64,000 nt of DNA from Paenibacillus sabuli (GCF_014705605.1 NZ_JACXIZ010000007.1:1-64000); one strand, 5' to 3'. Shown: positions 32,701 to 41,387, numbered from the stretch's first letter. Notes: generated by a model from the letters alone, not told the origin. Made by a program: numbers and translations.

Positions 32701-35665
32701 TGTCGACGACGACGTCAGCATCCGTCCACCCGGTCTCCGAAGCCGTGAGCGCCGGCGAATCCGGCTTGGTCCGGTCGATGCGGACAATCCCGGTCGCCTC
32801 GGCTCCGACATTCCCCACCGTGTCCACGGTACGGGCGTGAACGGTCGTCACGCCCTCGGCGCTGACCGCGACCGGGCCTTCGTACACCGTCCAGTCCGCC
32901 GTCGTCGCCCCGCTCAGCCGGTACTCGGTGCGCGCCGCGCCCGAGCCGCTATCCGCGCCCGGGGCGACGGTCACCGCTACGCTCGCTGCGGCCGACCACG
33001 CGGTGGTCGCCGGCGTCACCGTCGGAGCGCCCGGCGCGGTGCGATCGATCCGCACCGTGCCGGAGGCCGCCCCGCTCGTATTGCCCGCGCGGTCGACGGT
33101 GCGCGCTTCGAGGGTCGTGACGCCCTCGGCGCTGACTGCGACCGGGCTCTCGTACGCCGCCCAGTCCGCCGTCGTCGCCCCGCTCAGCCGGTACTCGGTG
33201 CGCGCCGCGCCCGAGCCGCTATCCGCGCCCGGGGCGACGGTCACCGCTACGCTCGCCGCGGCCGACCACGCGGTGGTCGCCGGCGTGACCGTCGGAGCGC
33301 CCGGCGCGGTGCGATCGATCCGCACCATGCCGGAGACCTCTCCGCTCGTATTGCCCGCGCGGTCGACGGTGCGGGCATGGACGGTCGTCTCGCCGGCGGC
33401 CGTGACATTCACCGGCCCGGCATACGTCGTCCAGCCGAGTGTCACCGCCCCGCTCAGCCGGTACTCCACGCGCGCGGCGCCGGAGGCGGCGTCGCTCCCG
33501 GCAGCGATCGTCACCGTCACATTGGACGAAGTCCAGGCTGCGGTCGACGGCGTAATCGCAGGCGTGCCGGGCGCCGTACGATCCAGCCGCGCCACAGCGG
33601 TCGAGACGTCGCTGATATTGCCGGCCGTATCCACTGTACGGGCGCTGATGGTCGTCGTGCCCTCCTCCGTCACCGTGATCGGGGTCGTATACGTCGTCCA
33701 TGCCTGCGACTGGGCCCCGCTCAGCGTGTATTCGGTGCGGGCGACGCCGGACCCGCTGTCCGAGCCGGGCGTGAGCGTCACCGCCACACTCCCCGCGGCC
33801 GTCCAATCCGTCGTCGCCGGACTCACCGCCGGTGCGCTCGGTCTCGTCTTGTCGATCCGCACGCCGGCGTTGGCCGAATCACTCACATTGCCCGCAGCAT
33901 CCACGGTACGCGCTTCGACCTGTGTCGTGCCCTCGGCGCTGATCGCGACCGGACCGCTGTAGGTGGTCCAGCCTAGCGATGTCGCCCCGCTCAGCCGATA
34001 CTCCGTGCGGGCCACACCGGAGCCGCCGCTGTCCGTACCGGCCGTCAGGACGACGTTGACCGCAGCGTTGCGCCAATTGCCGTCGGACGGCGCGATGGTC
34101 GGAGCGCTCGGGTTCGACTTGTCGATGCGCGCCACAGCCGTACGCTCGGTGCTGACATTGCCGGCCTGATCGATCGTGCGGGCGTAGACGGTCGTCTCGC
34201 CCTCCGCCGTGATCGCGGTCGCGCCCGTATAGGTCGTCCAGCCGAGCGTCGTCGCGCCTGCCAAGCGGAATTCCGTGCGGGCGACGCCCGCCCCTCCGGT
34301 ATCGGTCGCACCGGTCAGGGTGAAGCTCGCGCTCGTCGCCGACCAGCCGGGCGGCGTCAGGTTGATCGTCGGGGCTACCGGCGCGCTGCGGTCGATGCGC
34401 ACGATCGCCGAAGCAGAGGTGATATTGTTGGCGCGGTCGACCGTCCGCGCCTCTACGGTCGTCTGGCCGGCATTGGTCACGGTAATCGTATCGCCGCCGC
34501 CATAAGCCGTCCAGCCCTGAATCGTCGCGCCGCTCAGCCGGTACTCGGTCCGGTCGACGCCGGACCCGGCATCCGTGCCCGGCGTCACCGTGAGCGTCAC
34601 ATTGGAGTTGACCCACCCGCTCGGAGCGCCCTGGATGGACGGAGCCGTCGGAGGCACCTCGTCGAAGGACAGGCGATAGACGGTTCGGTTGGTGTCGTAG
34701 TTGGTATCGTTGTACCCGCCTATGACATAGACATCGCTGCCTGCCAGCACCAGATTGCCGGCCTCCAGCTTGCCGGGATTCGGAGCGTCGACCGTCCACG
34801 TATCCGTCGCCGGATCATACAGGTAATAGGAATTCACACCCATGACGAGCACCTTGCCGCTATCCAGCGTGACCTGCGCATGCCGGAAGAACACATCCCC
34901 CTGGCTGTACGGCATAGAAGCATTCTGCCTCTCCCACGTATTGGTCGCCGGATCGTAGATGTACGCATGAAAGGAAAAGGCCAGCCCGCTCTGACCGCCG
35001 GTCAGCAGCACCCGCCCGTCCTGCAGCGTGCTCATGGCAGCGCCGTAAATTTCGACTGGCAGCGGCGCCGCTCCGGTCCATTGGTTGGCGGCCGGATTGT
35101 AGATGTACGTGTTGTCGTACATCGGCGGTCCGCCGCCGCCAAAATCAAAGTAATAAATCTGATCCGAACCGCCGACAATCATGACCCGGCCGTCCTGGAG
35201 GGTCGTCTGGGCGTTGCCGTACATCGTCATGGGCAGATTCGCCGCGCTGCTCCATTGCGCGGTGTTCGGATTATAGATACGCGCTGCATTGTTGTACGTA
35301 TAGCCAACACCCGTTACATAGTGTGAACCGCCTGTCACCAGCGCCCGACCGTCCTGGAGCATCGTCTGATGGTGATAAGACAGCTGCAGCGGCGGCGCAG
35401 CTGCCAGCCACGTATGCGTCGACACATTAAATAGATAAGCATTCGCGGTATAGCCGTTCGAAGACGTGTTGCCGCCGCTTGCAAGAATGCGACTGCCATT
35501 CTGAATCGGACTGGCCGCGACGCCGCTGACGCCAACTGGCAGATCGGACGAGGCGGGCAGCGCCTCGACCATGACGACCGCATGCGCCTCGCGCATGGGG
35601 CCCGCCAGCGCGCAGAGCGTCAGCAGGGCCAGCACGCCGAAGCCGCGCCATAGATGATGAATCAA
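29738..35665 (-). CDS. Kelch / Ig-like / SLH cell-surface protein (1975 aa)
   Basis: A secreted, wall-bound modular protein. The signal peptide is HHLWRGFGVLALLTLCALAG with cleavage after AHA. Residues ~40-330 form a kelch-type beta-propeller (repeats of LQDGRVLLTGG and ATNTWE type). Nine ~75-90-residue repeats follow, each with the R-T-E-Y-R-L-S-G-A, W-T-T-Y and A-R-T-V-D-R-A-G-N motifs. Then come five Ig-like repeats (DGGWSYTPAPL, DGAYTVQARAVDAAGNAS), a cadherin-like sandwich (LGTLELSGIRL), a (PE)n linker and three SLH domains (GYADGSFRPHAALTRAEMVT). SLH domains bind pyruvylated wall polymers. TTG 35665 is preferred: AGGGAG lies upstream and the signal peptide begins there. Two adjacent repeats are nearly identical at DNA level (32830-33370, 270-bp period). 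Confidence 0.9.
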   Translation of the reverse strand: MIHHLWRGFGVLALLTLCALAGPMREAHAVVMVEALPASSDLPVGVSGVAASPIQNGSRILASGGNTSSNGYTANAYLFNVSTHTWLAAAPPLQLSYHHQTMLQDGRALVTGGSHYVTGVGYTYNNAARIYNPNTAQWSSAANLPMTMYGNAQTTLQDGRVMIVGGSDQIYYFDFGGGGPPMYDNTYIYNPAANQWTGAAPLPVEIYGAAMSTLQDGRVLLTGGQSGLAFSFHAYIYDPATNTWERQNASMPYSQGDVFFRHAQVTLDSGKVLVMGVNSYYLYDPATDTWTVDAPNPGKLEAGNLVLAGSDVYVIGGYNDTNYDTNRTVYRLSFDEVPPTAPSIQGAPSGWVNSNVTLTVTPGTDAGSGVDRTEYRLSGATIQGWTAYGGGDTITVTNAGQTTVEARTVDRANNITSASAIVRIDRSAPVAPTINLTPPGWSATSASFTLTGATDTGGAGVARTEFRLAGATTLGWTTYTGATAITAEGETTVYARTIDQAGNVSTERTAVARIDKSNPSAPTIAPSDGNWRNAAVNVVLTAGTDSGGSGVARTEYRLSGATSLGWTTYSGPVAISAEGTTQVEARTVDAAGNVSDSANAGVRIDKTRPSAPAVSPATTDWTAAGSVAVTLTPGSDSGSGVARTEYTLSGAQSQAWTTYTTPITVTEEGTTTISARTVDTAGNISDVSTAVARLDRTAPGTPAITPSTAAWTSSNVTVTIAAGSDAASGAARVEYRLSGAVTLGWTTYAGPVNVTAAGETTVHARTVDRAGNTSGEVSGMVRIDRTAPGAPTVTPATTAWSAAASVAVTVAPGADSGSGAARTEYRLSGATTADWAAYESPVAVSAEGVTTLEARTVDRAGNTSGAASGTVRIDRTAPGAPTVTPATTAWSAAASVAVTVAPGADSGSGAARTEYRLSGATTADWTVYEGPVAVSAEGVTTVHARTVDTVGNVGAEATGIVRIDRTKPDSPALTASETGWTDADVVVDIAPGADTGAGADRVEVRLTGAASADWSRYTAPLTIATEGETTVHARTLDRAGNASPDSTLVVRIDRTAPPVPVLTRTPDSDGWLSVASVSVEALAPDELSGSGVAQVAYRLDGAESLDWTPYTEPVVIDSEGETTVEVRSVDQVGQMSSTSTVVRIDRTAPSAATLLSPAADRVLNVAAPLFSGTAMVSDSVYAILVLDEQELAPVPVQSDGGWSYTPAPLDDGDHTLRVYAQDRAGNRSASAATASFTIDTEAPQAPQIDTPADGAALPDPAPLVAGTAEPHAHIVLLIDTLQHTVLTADADGGWSYRFEAELDDGLYVLEAEALDAAGNRSAVSAAVTMTIDTLPPDAPQLHAPVDGTVTSERQPLVSGTAERGASVVIRFNDGPEATVAAAAYDGGWSYLPDAPLPDGAYTVQARAVDAAGNASDTVAAALTIDTEAPAAVTVTSPASGQHVAASRPLVEGNAEADARISLRVNGGAAEYVTADGSGQWRYRPAEPLPDGEVTLEVSASDAAGNTTAAPTHVFVIDTTSPGLPVLLEPAPGAVLNVPRPVMKGTGEPCVTISVYLDDAAPVRVTVDEQGDWRYTPAAALGIGAHAVRLQAVDAAGNASPMTEASGFTLVSANAGLGTLELSGIRLREPVSALTYTYTAEVPHETDRTLITATPDDAHATLTLLRDGEPVGEPALLAVGRQTFTITVTARDGSTVQVYTVTVVRAADDPLPEPEPEPEPEPEPEPEPEPGPGPVPPGGSDTPGGEGSDGGQPGDPDQPDGAESPETPGAPPIRAGCPARAAAAMPFDDLGGHWASGEIGDAAACGMVDGFGDGTFRPDAPVTRVEFVVMLMNVLGLADGRGQDALPFADAAGIPAWAADAVEAARRSGIVTGYADGSFRPHAALTRAEMVTLAGRAFGLAPLAADGAAGPFPDTAQIPRWASGYAAAMAQQGIVRGRGQGQFVPQGTSTRAEAAAVLLRIVRAEAPGAGHDGTEA

Positions 35666-35706
35666 ACGCTCACTCCCTTCAAACTGAATAAGTGCCCAGC
35701 TTATCC

Positions 35707-35733
35707 ATTGTACCAAGGGAGCGAACGAGGCAA
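35707..35733 (-). promoter_or_regulatory. Candidate promoter of the surface-protein gene
   Basis: TTGCCT (minus strand, 35728-35733) and TACAAT (35707-35712) with a 15-base spacer, shorter than ideal. The start point would be near 35700, about 35 bases before the TTG start. Confidence 0.45.
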
Positions 35734-35766
35734 AATTTACTTTGGTTAACTAAAATTTTAACGGGG

Positions 35767-36036
35767 TTACCGACTTTTGACGAGCAGCGAAATGGCCTCC
35801 TTGACGAGCTGGCTCGTGTCGGTATTGCCCGCCGCCTGCTCGCTCAGGATGCAATGCTGCAGATTCTCCGCGACGATATGGGCGATTGCCTTGTCCGAGG
35901 CGTTGCGAACTGCGGACAGCTGCGCCACGACCTCCTTGCACGGCTTGCCCTCGTCCATCAATCGCAGCACGCCGCGAATCTGGCCCTCGACGCGCCGCAG
36001 CCGCATCTTCATCTCATCGGTATACGTATAGTCCAT
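35767..36036 (-). CDS. CsoR/CstR-family repressor
   Basis: An 89-residue all-helical DNA-binding repressor of the DUF156/CsoR family. It has MKMRLRRVEGQIRGVLRLMD, then GKPCKEVVAQLSAVRNASDK and ENLQHCI. Cys33 and Cys62 keep the 29-residue spacing of the conserved pair. The His that completes the copper site in CsoR (four residues before the second Cys) is replaced by Asn58. This points away from Cu(I) sensing and toward a CstR/YrkD-like persulfide sensor or another ligand. ATG 36036 was chosen over 36132 because the family begins here. Its target is not obvious; no copper pump, rhodanese or sulfur gene is adjacent, so it may control itself or distant genes. Confidence 0.88.
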   Translation of the reverse strand: MDYTYTDEMKMRLRRVEGQIRGVLRLMDEGKPCKEVVAQLSAVRNASDKAIAHIVAENLQHCILSEQAAGNTDTSQLVKEAISLLVKSR

Positions 36037-36069
36037 CCGAATCAGCTCCTCGCTTGCTTGTATGCTATC

Positions 36070-36110
36070 AGTATAGAGCAAGACCGGCCGGATGTCGCGC
36101 GGCATGCCGC
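36070..36110 (-). promoter_or_regulatory. Promoter and candidate operator of the CsoR-like gene
   Basis: On the minus strand GCGACA (36093-36098) and TATACT (36070-36075) are 17 bases apart. A palindrome CCGGCCGG (36084-36091) sits in the spacer and GCGGCATGCCGC (36099-36110) lies just upstream of the -35. Either could be the autoregulatory operator, since family operators are GC-rich dyads. Confidence 0.55.
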
Positions 36111-36167
36111 ACCCGGTCATGGAGTGATACATTTTGTATTTTAAAGCGTGGAATCATGAAATAAAGT

Positions 36168-36196
36168 TTGACAGAATGCTCGTTTTATTTTATAGT
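36168..36196 (+). promoter_or_regulatory. Sigma-A promoter of the flippase gene
   Basis: TTGACA (36168-36173), a 17-base spacer and TATAGT (36191-36196). The start point would be near 36203. An inverted repeat AATGATA...TATCATT (about 36200-36226) overlaps the start region and may be an operator. Confidence 0.85.
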
Positions 36197-36271
36197 TACC
36201 AATGATAATGTTACATAATGTATCATTTTATTAGACCCGTTAAACATCAGGTGAAGGTGGAAGGTGCACGT

Positions 36272-37663
36272 ATGCCTAAGATCAATCAAGCAATCGGATT
36301 GCAAAAAATAATATCGCCTATGGTTTCCGTCGTAAGCAGAAAAGACAGCCTCGGCCATATTGCACGACTCGTGCTTTCGAGCGGATTCATCATTCTCTTG
36401 AATCTCGTTACCGGCATGATCGTGGCCCGGACTTTAGGCCCGTCAGGCCGCGGCGAACAGGCGGCAATTCTGATGTGGTCGCAATTTTTCACCCATCTGC
36501 TGACGATGGGATTGCCCTCAGCCATGATCTACACCTTGCAAAAAAAACTGGAAACCCCGGAAAGACTATACGGCGCCTCGATTTTGCTATGTATCGGTCT
36601 TGGAGCCTTGGGGGTCATTCCAGCACTCTTCTTCGTTCCGTTATGGATGGGCGACTATTCGAAGCCGGTCATTTGGTTTGCCCAGATTTTGATGGTGACC
36701 ATTCCTTTGGGGTTACTAACATTTGTGAATAACGCGATCCTGCAAGCCAACAACGAATTTGGCTTGGTCAATTTCATGCGCTACGCGATGCCGGCGGGCA
36801 CGCTGCTCTTCCTGCTCCTATTCCTGGCGACGGACACCTTGAATCCTTATACATCGGCGTTCTCCTATGCTTTTCCCACAATCCCGATCCAGATCTGGTT
36901 ACTGATGCGCTTGGCAAAAAAAATCAAGCCGGTCTTTTCCAAAATAAGAGAACCCGCAAAAAAACTGACTTCCTACGGTTTTCGATCGTATGGCATCGAC
37001 ATTGCGGGCACGCTCTCCTTGCATTTGGATCAGATCATTGTCGTAGGCATGCTCTCCCCTGCCAATCTGGGGTTATATGTAATTGCCTTAAGCTTATCCC
37101 GAATGCTCAGCATGATTCAATCTTCCATTAATTTGGTACTCTTCCCCAAGGCATCGGCATTGAATGGCAAGGATGCGGTTCAACTCACGATTCGAATTTG
37201 GAAATGCAGTCTCATTACGACAGGGCTGCTCGCCGCCTTTTTGGCGGTTGCAGCGCCGATCGTGCTTCATCTGCTCTACGGGCCGGCGTACATGCCTGCG
37301 GTCCCGGTCTTCCGGATTTTGTTGCTTCAGGTCATGGTGACCAGCAGTGCCTGGGGATTATCGCAAGCCTTCATGGCGACGGGCCGTCCCGGCACGCTAA
37401 CGCTCATACAGGCGAGTATGGTGGTGCTGAATGTTCCGCTGTTACTACTGTTGATTCCACCATTCGGAATCGCAGGAGCCGGTCTTGCCTTGCTTCTTAC
37501 TTCCATCATCAGATTCATCGCCATCCTGGTTTTGTACAACCGCCTTTTACACGTCCCATTCAGTCATTTTATATACACAAGAGCGGACATTCGATGGTTC
37601 ACTAACCAATTAAAAAACAGAGCGAATCGTGAAGCCAAATCAAAGGAAGGCGAGACAGGTTGA
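36272..37663 (+). CDS. Polysaccharide flippase (MOP/Wzx-like)
   Basis: A 463-residue integral membrane protein with about 12-14 helices. The first helix reads LARLVLSSGFIILLNLVTGM and is followed by IVARTLGPSGRGEQAAILMW, the polysaccharide-biosynthesis (PF01943/PF13440-type) opening with its conserved R-x-L-G-P-x-x-x-G. LDQIIVVGMLSPANLGLYVI and GPAYMPAVPVFRILL are further family blocks. It should flip lipid-linked glycan units across the membrane. ATG 36272 lies behind GGTGGAAGGTG. The DNA is clearly AT-richer than its neighbours. The following glycosyltransferase remnant starts inside its stop codon (TTGA), so the two once formed a surface-glycan operon. Confidence 0.9.
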   Translation: MPKINQAIGLQKIISPMVSVVSRKDSLGHIARLVLSSGFIILLNLVTGMIVARTLGPSGRGEQAAILMWSQFFTHLLTMGLPSAMIYTLQKKLETPERLYGASILLCIGLGALGVIPALFFVPLWMGDYSKPVIWFAQILMVTIPLGLLTFVNNAILQANNEFGLVNFMRYAMPAGTLLFLLLFLATDTLNPYTSAFSYAFPTIPIQIWLLMRLAKKIKPVFSKIREPAKKLTSYGFRSYGIDIAGTLSLHLDQIIVVGMLSPANLGLYVIALSLSRMLSMIQSSINLVLFPKASALNGKDAVQLTIRIWKCSLITTGLLAAFLAVAAPIVLHLLYGPAYMPAVPVFRILLLQVMVTSSAWGLSQAFMATGRPGTLTLIQASMVVLNVPLLLLLIPPFGIAGAGLALLLTSIIRFIAILVLYNRLLHVPFSHFIYTRADIRWFTNQLKNRANREAKSKEGETG

Positions 37664-37953
37664 ACAAGCTCATTTCTGTAGTCATTCCTACGCGGAATCA
37701 GCCGAACCCGGCTGGTCAAATGCCTGGAGGCGCTCGACATCGCTCGCAGGGCGATTGCATTCGACGTATTCGTATGCGATTCAAGCGACACGCCGGAGCT
37801 GCGCGACCAGGTGAAGGCGGTGTGCGGGGCGTTCTCTTTTGTGCATCACCGTACCCACGAAGGGAAAAACGTGGCCATGGCCAGGAACTTCTGCGCCGAG
37901 ACCGCAACCGGCCAACTGCTGGTCAACTCCTGTTCAAACCATTCATCAAAGTA
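37660..37953 (+). pseudogene. GT2 glycosyltransferase remnant, frameshifted and truncated
   Basis: A TTG start overlapping the flippase stop gives LNKLISVVIPTRNQP. After a frame change near 37700 the family continues as TRLVKCLEALDIARRAIAFD, VFVCDSSDTPELRDQVKAVC and EGKNVAMARNFCAETATGQL, then LLVN. The expected D-x-D motif and the rest of the enzyme are missing. A stop follows at 37951-37953, just before the terminator of the next gene on the other strand. About 95 of the usual 250-300 residues remain. Confidence 0.8.
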
Positions 37954-37961
37954 ATGCGAAC

Positions 37962-37998
37962 GGCCCGCCGCGGCTCCCCGAGAGAGTCGCGACGGGCC
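37962..37998 (-). terminator. Terminator hairpin of the LamG/beta-helix gene
   Basis: GGCCCGTCGCG and CGCGGCGGGCC (minus strand, 37998-37988 with 37972-37962) form an 11-bp stem with one G-U pair, 11 bp after the stop codon. The T-tail is weak (GTTCGCATTAC). Confidence 0.6.
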
Positions 37999-38009
37999 AG
38001 TGGGATTCG

Positions 38010-41000
38010 TTACTCCGCAGCTTCCTCCAGCTCGGCATTGCCGAACACGCGCGGGTCCTTCCAGCTCGTATCCTCCTCGGCCTTCCACTGCAGCTTGCCG
38101 TCGCGAAGATCGCCGTCGTCATCGTCGTTGACTGCAATCTCCAGCCCGATGACGCTGCCCGCCGCGGGAATCAGACCGAGCGTCGTCCACGGCAGCTTGA
38201 TCTCCATCCGATACCCGACTGTCGTGTCCTGAACCGCGTACTGCACCCCGGCGATCCGATTCAGCTTGGTCTCAATCGGCGTCGTATCGCCGTAGCCGAA
38301 CTGATACTGCAGGTCGTTCACCTGATCATACGCCGCCTCCTTGCTGTTGTCCGCATCGATGTAGACCTCGACGCTATCGTCGTCCCATACCGATCCCGAA
38401 TCGTTCACCCGCACATCGTCGGCTACGTCCACCAGGACGTACAGCGCATCCGCGTCCCACAGCGCCTGCCAGGAGGCGGACAGGTCTGCAGCGGAATCGA
38501 TCGTACCGCGGGTGACCTGCGTCAAGGCCGCCGGATCGGACTGTGTCCACACGCTATCCGCCGCGCCGTCTATGGTCGGCGCCGCAGCCGTAGCCGGGAT
38601 GCCGATCTCCGGCTCGGTCGACACTTCCGGCTCCGGCTCCGGATCGGGCGTCGCGGGCGGTGTGACCGGGTCCGGGTCGGCATTATAGGCGATGACGGAG
38701 ACCGGCACCGAATGGCCGCTTGGCAGCCGCACGAACAAGGTCGAGTATTCCTCCGCCTTGTCAAAGGCGGCCTTCGACTTGTCGAGCGTGATCGTGAAGG
38801 TCGTGTCCACACCGGCTGTGAACGTGCCGCTGCTTGGCGTCACCGTATACCAATCGTCCGAGGGCGCCTTGCGGATCGCGTACGCCCCGCTGTAGCTGCC
38901 GGGCGAGATCGTGAACTGCGCCGTATCGGCATCGTCGGGGATGGCGACGAAATAGCGGTCCGCTGTCAATGGAATCGGCCGCTTCGGCATGAGCCCGCTC
39001 TCCCCGTATTCAATGGCGCCGATGTCCGGCGCGCCGCCTGCGTACCCGTCCGTGAAGTTGGGCACGACGACGCCTTGATCGATGACATTCACCTCACCCG
39101 TACCGGCGCTCGGCTCCAGCGTGAACAGGCCCGCCGCCGGGTCCGTCATCGCGGCGATGCCCCACTGCGCATTGGCCTCGTTGCCCGGGTACGCCAGGAT
39201 GCGGCCCACACCGTCCGTCCGGGAAGTCGTGCCCAGCGCGTCGTAATCGAAGCTGTTCTCCTGCCGCTGATAATCATCCCGAATATTGTAGAACCCAGTA
39301 GGCAGCGCACGATCAAGTACGATGATATTGTTGCGCGTGTAGGCGCGCATCGCCCGCTGGTTGCTGTACCGGTAAGAAGCGAAGCCGTTGCCGTCGGTAT
39401 AGTACGTATTGTTGAACAGGAACGACCAGCCGACGCCCAGGTTCGCATTGCCCCCGCCCTTGACGATTGCGCCGCCCGTCGAGCGCGTGGCATCGCCCAT
39501 GTTCGCCGACAGGTTGTTGTACACATACGACGGCCCCAGCAGGTTCGGAACGATGCTGATACCGCCGAACGTCTGCTCGTTACGGTTATTGTAGAAGCGG
39601 ACGTTCATCTGGCCGCCGTCGAGCTCGGTCGCGTCGTCGTTGCCGTAGCCCAGGAAGTTGCCGTAGATGTCGGCATCCCGGTAAGGGCCGCCGCTCTCCT
39701 GCCCGTTCTCGTACGTCTCGACGACGTCATTGAAGCGGTGCGCGTCACTGGCGGCAAAGTCATTATAGCGCAGCACGATCCCGCCCCGGCCTCGCAGGAA
39801 TACCGCATTGGGGCCCTTCGGATGTGTGCTGGAATAGGCCAGTCCGCCCATCGTGACACCCTTCCACGTATTGGACCAGCCATTGGGCTCGTACACGTAG
39901 CTGCGCTCGACGACAATATTGCGGCCGTCGTAGATGGCGATGCCGGCGTCGTTGTTGATCTCTGCGCCGTCGGCATCGACCGGATAGCCGAGCGTGCCGG
40001 TCTCGGTCGTCTCCACGACCTCGCGGCCCCAGCCGGTAATATCCGCGTTCGCGATGCGGATATCCGAATTGGTCCCGCCGATCTGGATACCGTGCCGGAT
40101 GCCGCCGCGCACGACGAAATCCTCCAGGATCACATACTGGCTGTCCGTCACCGTGACTGCCGCCGTCGCCAGCTTGGCCCCGTCGATGACGATGCCGGTG
40201 TCGTTGACGACCTTGATCCAGCCATTCTCCGTTCCCGTCAAGCCGTCCAGCTCAAGTGCGCCGCCCGTATAGAGGGAGGCTAGCGAGATCGTCTGGGCGA
40301 TGGTCGGCGAGGAGGTCCACGTGTCCACCGCAGCCGTCTCGCAGGCGACGGTCGCCCCATCCAGGGACACAGTCGCCTTCACCTCATAGCTCGTGTCTTC
40401 GTTTAGCTTGACGATGCTGCCGCGGAATTGATTCGTGCGCTCGTCATAGACAGGCGGAAAGGCTGTCTGCCAGACCGATGCCCCCGCCTCGCGATACTGC
40501 AGCCCGATCTCCGAATCCGCGCCTGCGCCGGGCATGTACACGCTGATCGCTTCGAAGCTCGGCACGAATTCGGCTGCCGGCGCCGTCGGCGTCGGCGACG
40601 CGACCGGCCCCGGGACCGGCGACGAGACGACAGGCGGCACGCTCGGCAGCGTGGCCAACGCTTCGACCTCCGCTGTAGTCAGCGCCTGATCGAACACGTA
40701 CAACTCGTCCAGCTTGCCGGCAAACGGCGAGGAGAAATCCGGCTGGCGGCCGATAAACACCGCGTTGCCATTGACGACTTGCGCAGTCGGCACATCGGCT
40801 GTCACCGCCTGATCGAGCACGCCGTTCACATAGATGCGCAGCGCGGTCCCCGGCTCGTAGACGCCTGCCAGATGCACCCACTGCCCGGCCGGCAGCGCGC
40901 TCGCCGTCTCGACCGGCACCGTCGTATCGGCGCCGGTGGCAATCTGGAAGCGACCTTTGCCGTCCGCACCCGCGTACAGACTCCACCCTTGCGAGCCGGG

Positions 41001-41387
41001 TCCGTTCTCCTTGGAGATGATCCGGCCGTTCGTATCGAAGTCGTCCGCATAGACCCATGCCGTCACGCTCATCGCCCCGCTCAATTGCAGCGCGGCAGGA
41101 TTGCCCAGATCGATGTAATCATTGCGACCGTCGAAGAATACGGCATTGCCGAGCACCCCCTCTACATGCGCAGGCCGGTTCATCAGCGTGCCGTCCAGCC
41201 CGCTGCCGGCGCCGTCCGAGGCGGCCTCGGTCCCCGACGATTCATCCAGGCTCCAGTAGCCGATCGGCTCCGCCGCGGTCGCATGGGCCGTGGGCAGAGG
41301 CTTGGCGCCTCCCCATACGGCGAATAGCGCCATCGTCAATACCAGCAGTACCGTCATCGGTGTAGCAAGCCGAGCACAATGCTTCAT
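38010..41387 (-). CDS. Secreted LamG / beta-helix / CBM9-like protein (1125 aa)
   Basis: A large secreted protein. The signal peptide is PMTVLLVLTMALFAVWGGAK with a likely cut after AHA. Residues ~40-245 form a LamG/concanavalin-like domain (IGYWSLDESSGTEA, LQLSGAMSVTAWVYADDFDT, GKLDELYVFDQALTTAEVEA). A middle part (about 330-900) is a right-handed beta-helix of the pectate-lyase-like kind (VILEDFVVRGGIRHGIQIGG, NNDAGIAIYDGRNIVVERSY). The C-terminal ~180 residues look like a family-9 carbohydrate-binding module (AAPTIDGAADSVWTQSDP, VYIDADNSKEAAYDQVNDLQ). The probable role is polysaccharide binding or cleavage outside the cell; no catalytic residue set was confirmed. ATG 41387 is behind AAGGGAG. 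It lies directly downstream of a kinase/regulator pair. Confidence 0.8.
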   Translation of the reverse strand: MKHCARLATPMTVLLVLTMALFAVWGGAKPLPTAHATAAEPIGYWSLDESSGTEAASDGAGSGLDGTLMNRPAHVEGVLGNAVFFDGRNDYIDLGNPAALQLSGAMSVTAWVYADDFDTNGRIISKENGPGSQGWSLYAGADGKGRFQIATGADTTVPVETASALPAGQWVHLAGVYEPGTALRIYVNGVLDQAVTADVPTAQVVNGNAVFIGRQPDFSSPFAGKLDELYVFDQALTTAEVEALATLPSVPPVVSSPVPGPVASPTPTAPAAEFVPSFEAISVYMPGAGADSEIGLQYREAGASVWQTAFPPVYDERTNQFRGSIVKLNEDTSYEVKATVSLDGATVACETAAVDTWTSSPTIAQTISLASLYTGGALELDGLTGTENGWIKVVNDTGIVIDGAKLATAAVTVTDSQYVILEDFVVRGGIRHGIQIGGTNSDIRIANADITGWGREVVETTETGTLGYPVDADGAEINNDAGIAIYDGRNIVVERSYVYEPNGWSNTWKGVTMGGLAYSSTHPKGPNAVFLRGRGGIVLRYNDFAASDAHRFNDVVETYENGQESGGPYRDADIYGNFLGYGNDDATELDGGQMNVRFYNNRNEQTFGGISIVPNLLGPSYVYNNLSANMGDATRSTGGAIVKGGGNANLGVGWSFLFNNTYYTDGNGFASYRYSNQRAMRAYTRNNIIVLDRALPTGFYNIRDDYQRQENSFDYDALGTTSRTDGVGRILAYPGNEANAQWGIAAMTDPAAGLFTLEPSAGTGEVNVIDQGVVVPNFTDGYAGGAPDIGAIEYGESGLMPKRPIPLTADRYFVAIPDDADTAQFTISPGSYSGAYAIRKAPSDDWYTVTPSSGTFTAGVDTTFTITLDKSKAAFDKAEEYSTLFVRLPSGHSVPVSVIAYNADPDPVTPPATPDPEPEPEVSTEPEIGIPATAAAPTIDGAADSVWTQSDPAALTQVTRGTIDSAADLSASWQALWDADALYVLVDVADDVRVNDSGSVWDDDSVEVYIDADNSKEAAYDQVNDLQYQFGYGDTTPIETKLNRIAGVQYAVQDTTVGYRMEIKLPWTTLGLIPAAGSVIGLEIAVNDDDDGDLRDGKLQWKAEEDTSWKDPRVFGNAELEEAAE

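Noticed and set aside
37839-40283. 814-residue plus-strand ORF opposite the LamG/beta-helix gene
   Set aside because: Shadow ORF beginning inside the broken glycosyltransferase; no domain recognised.
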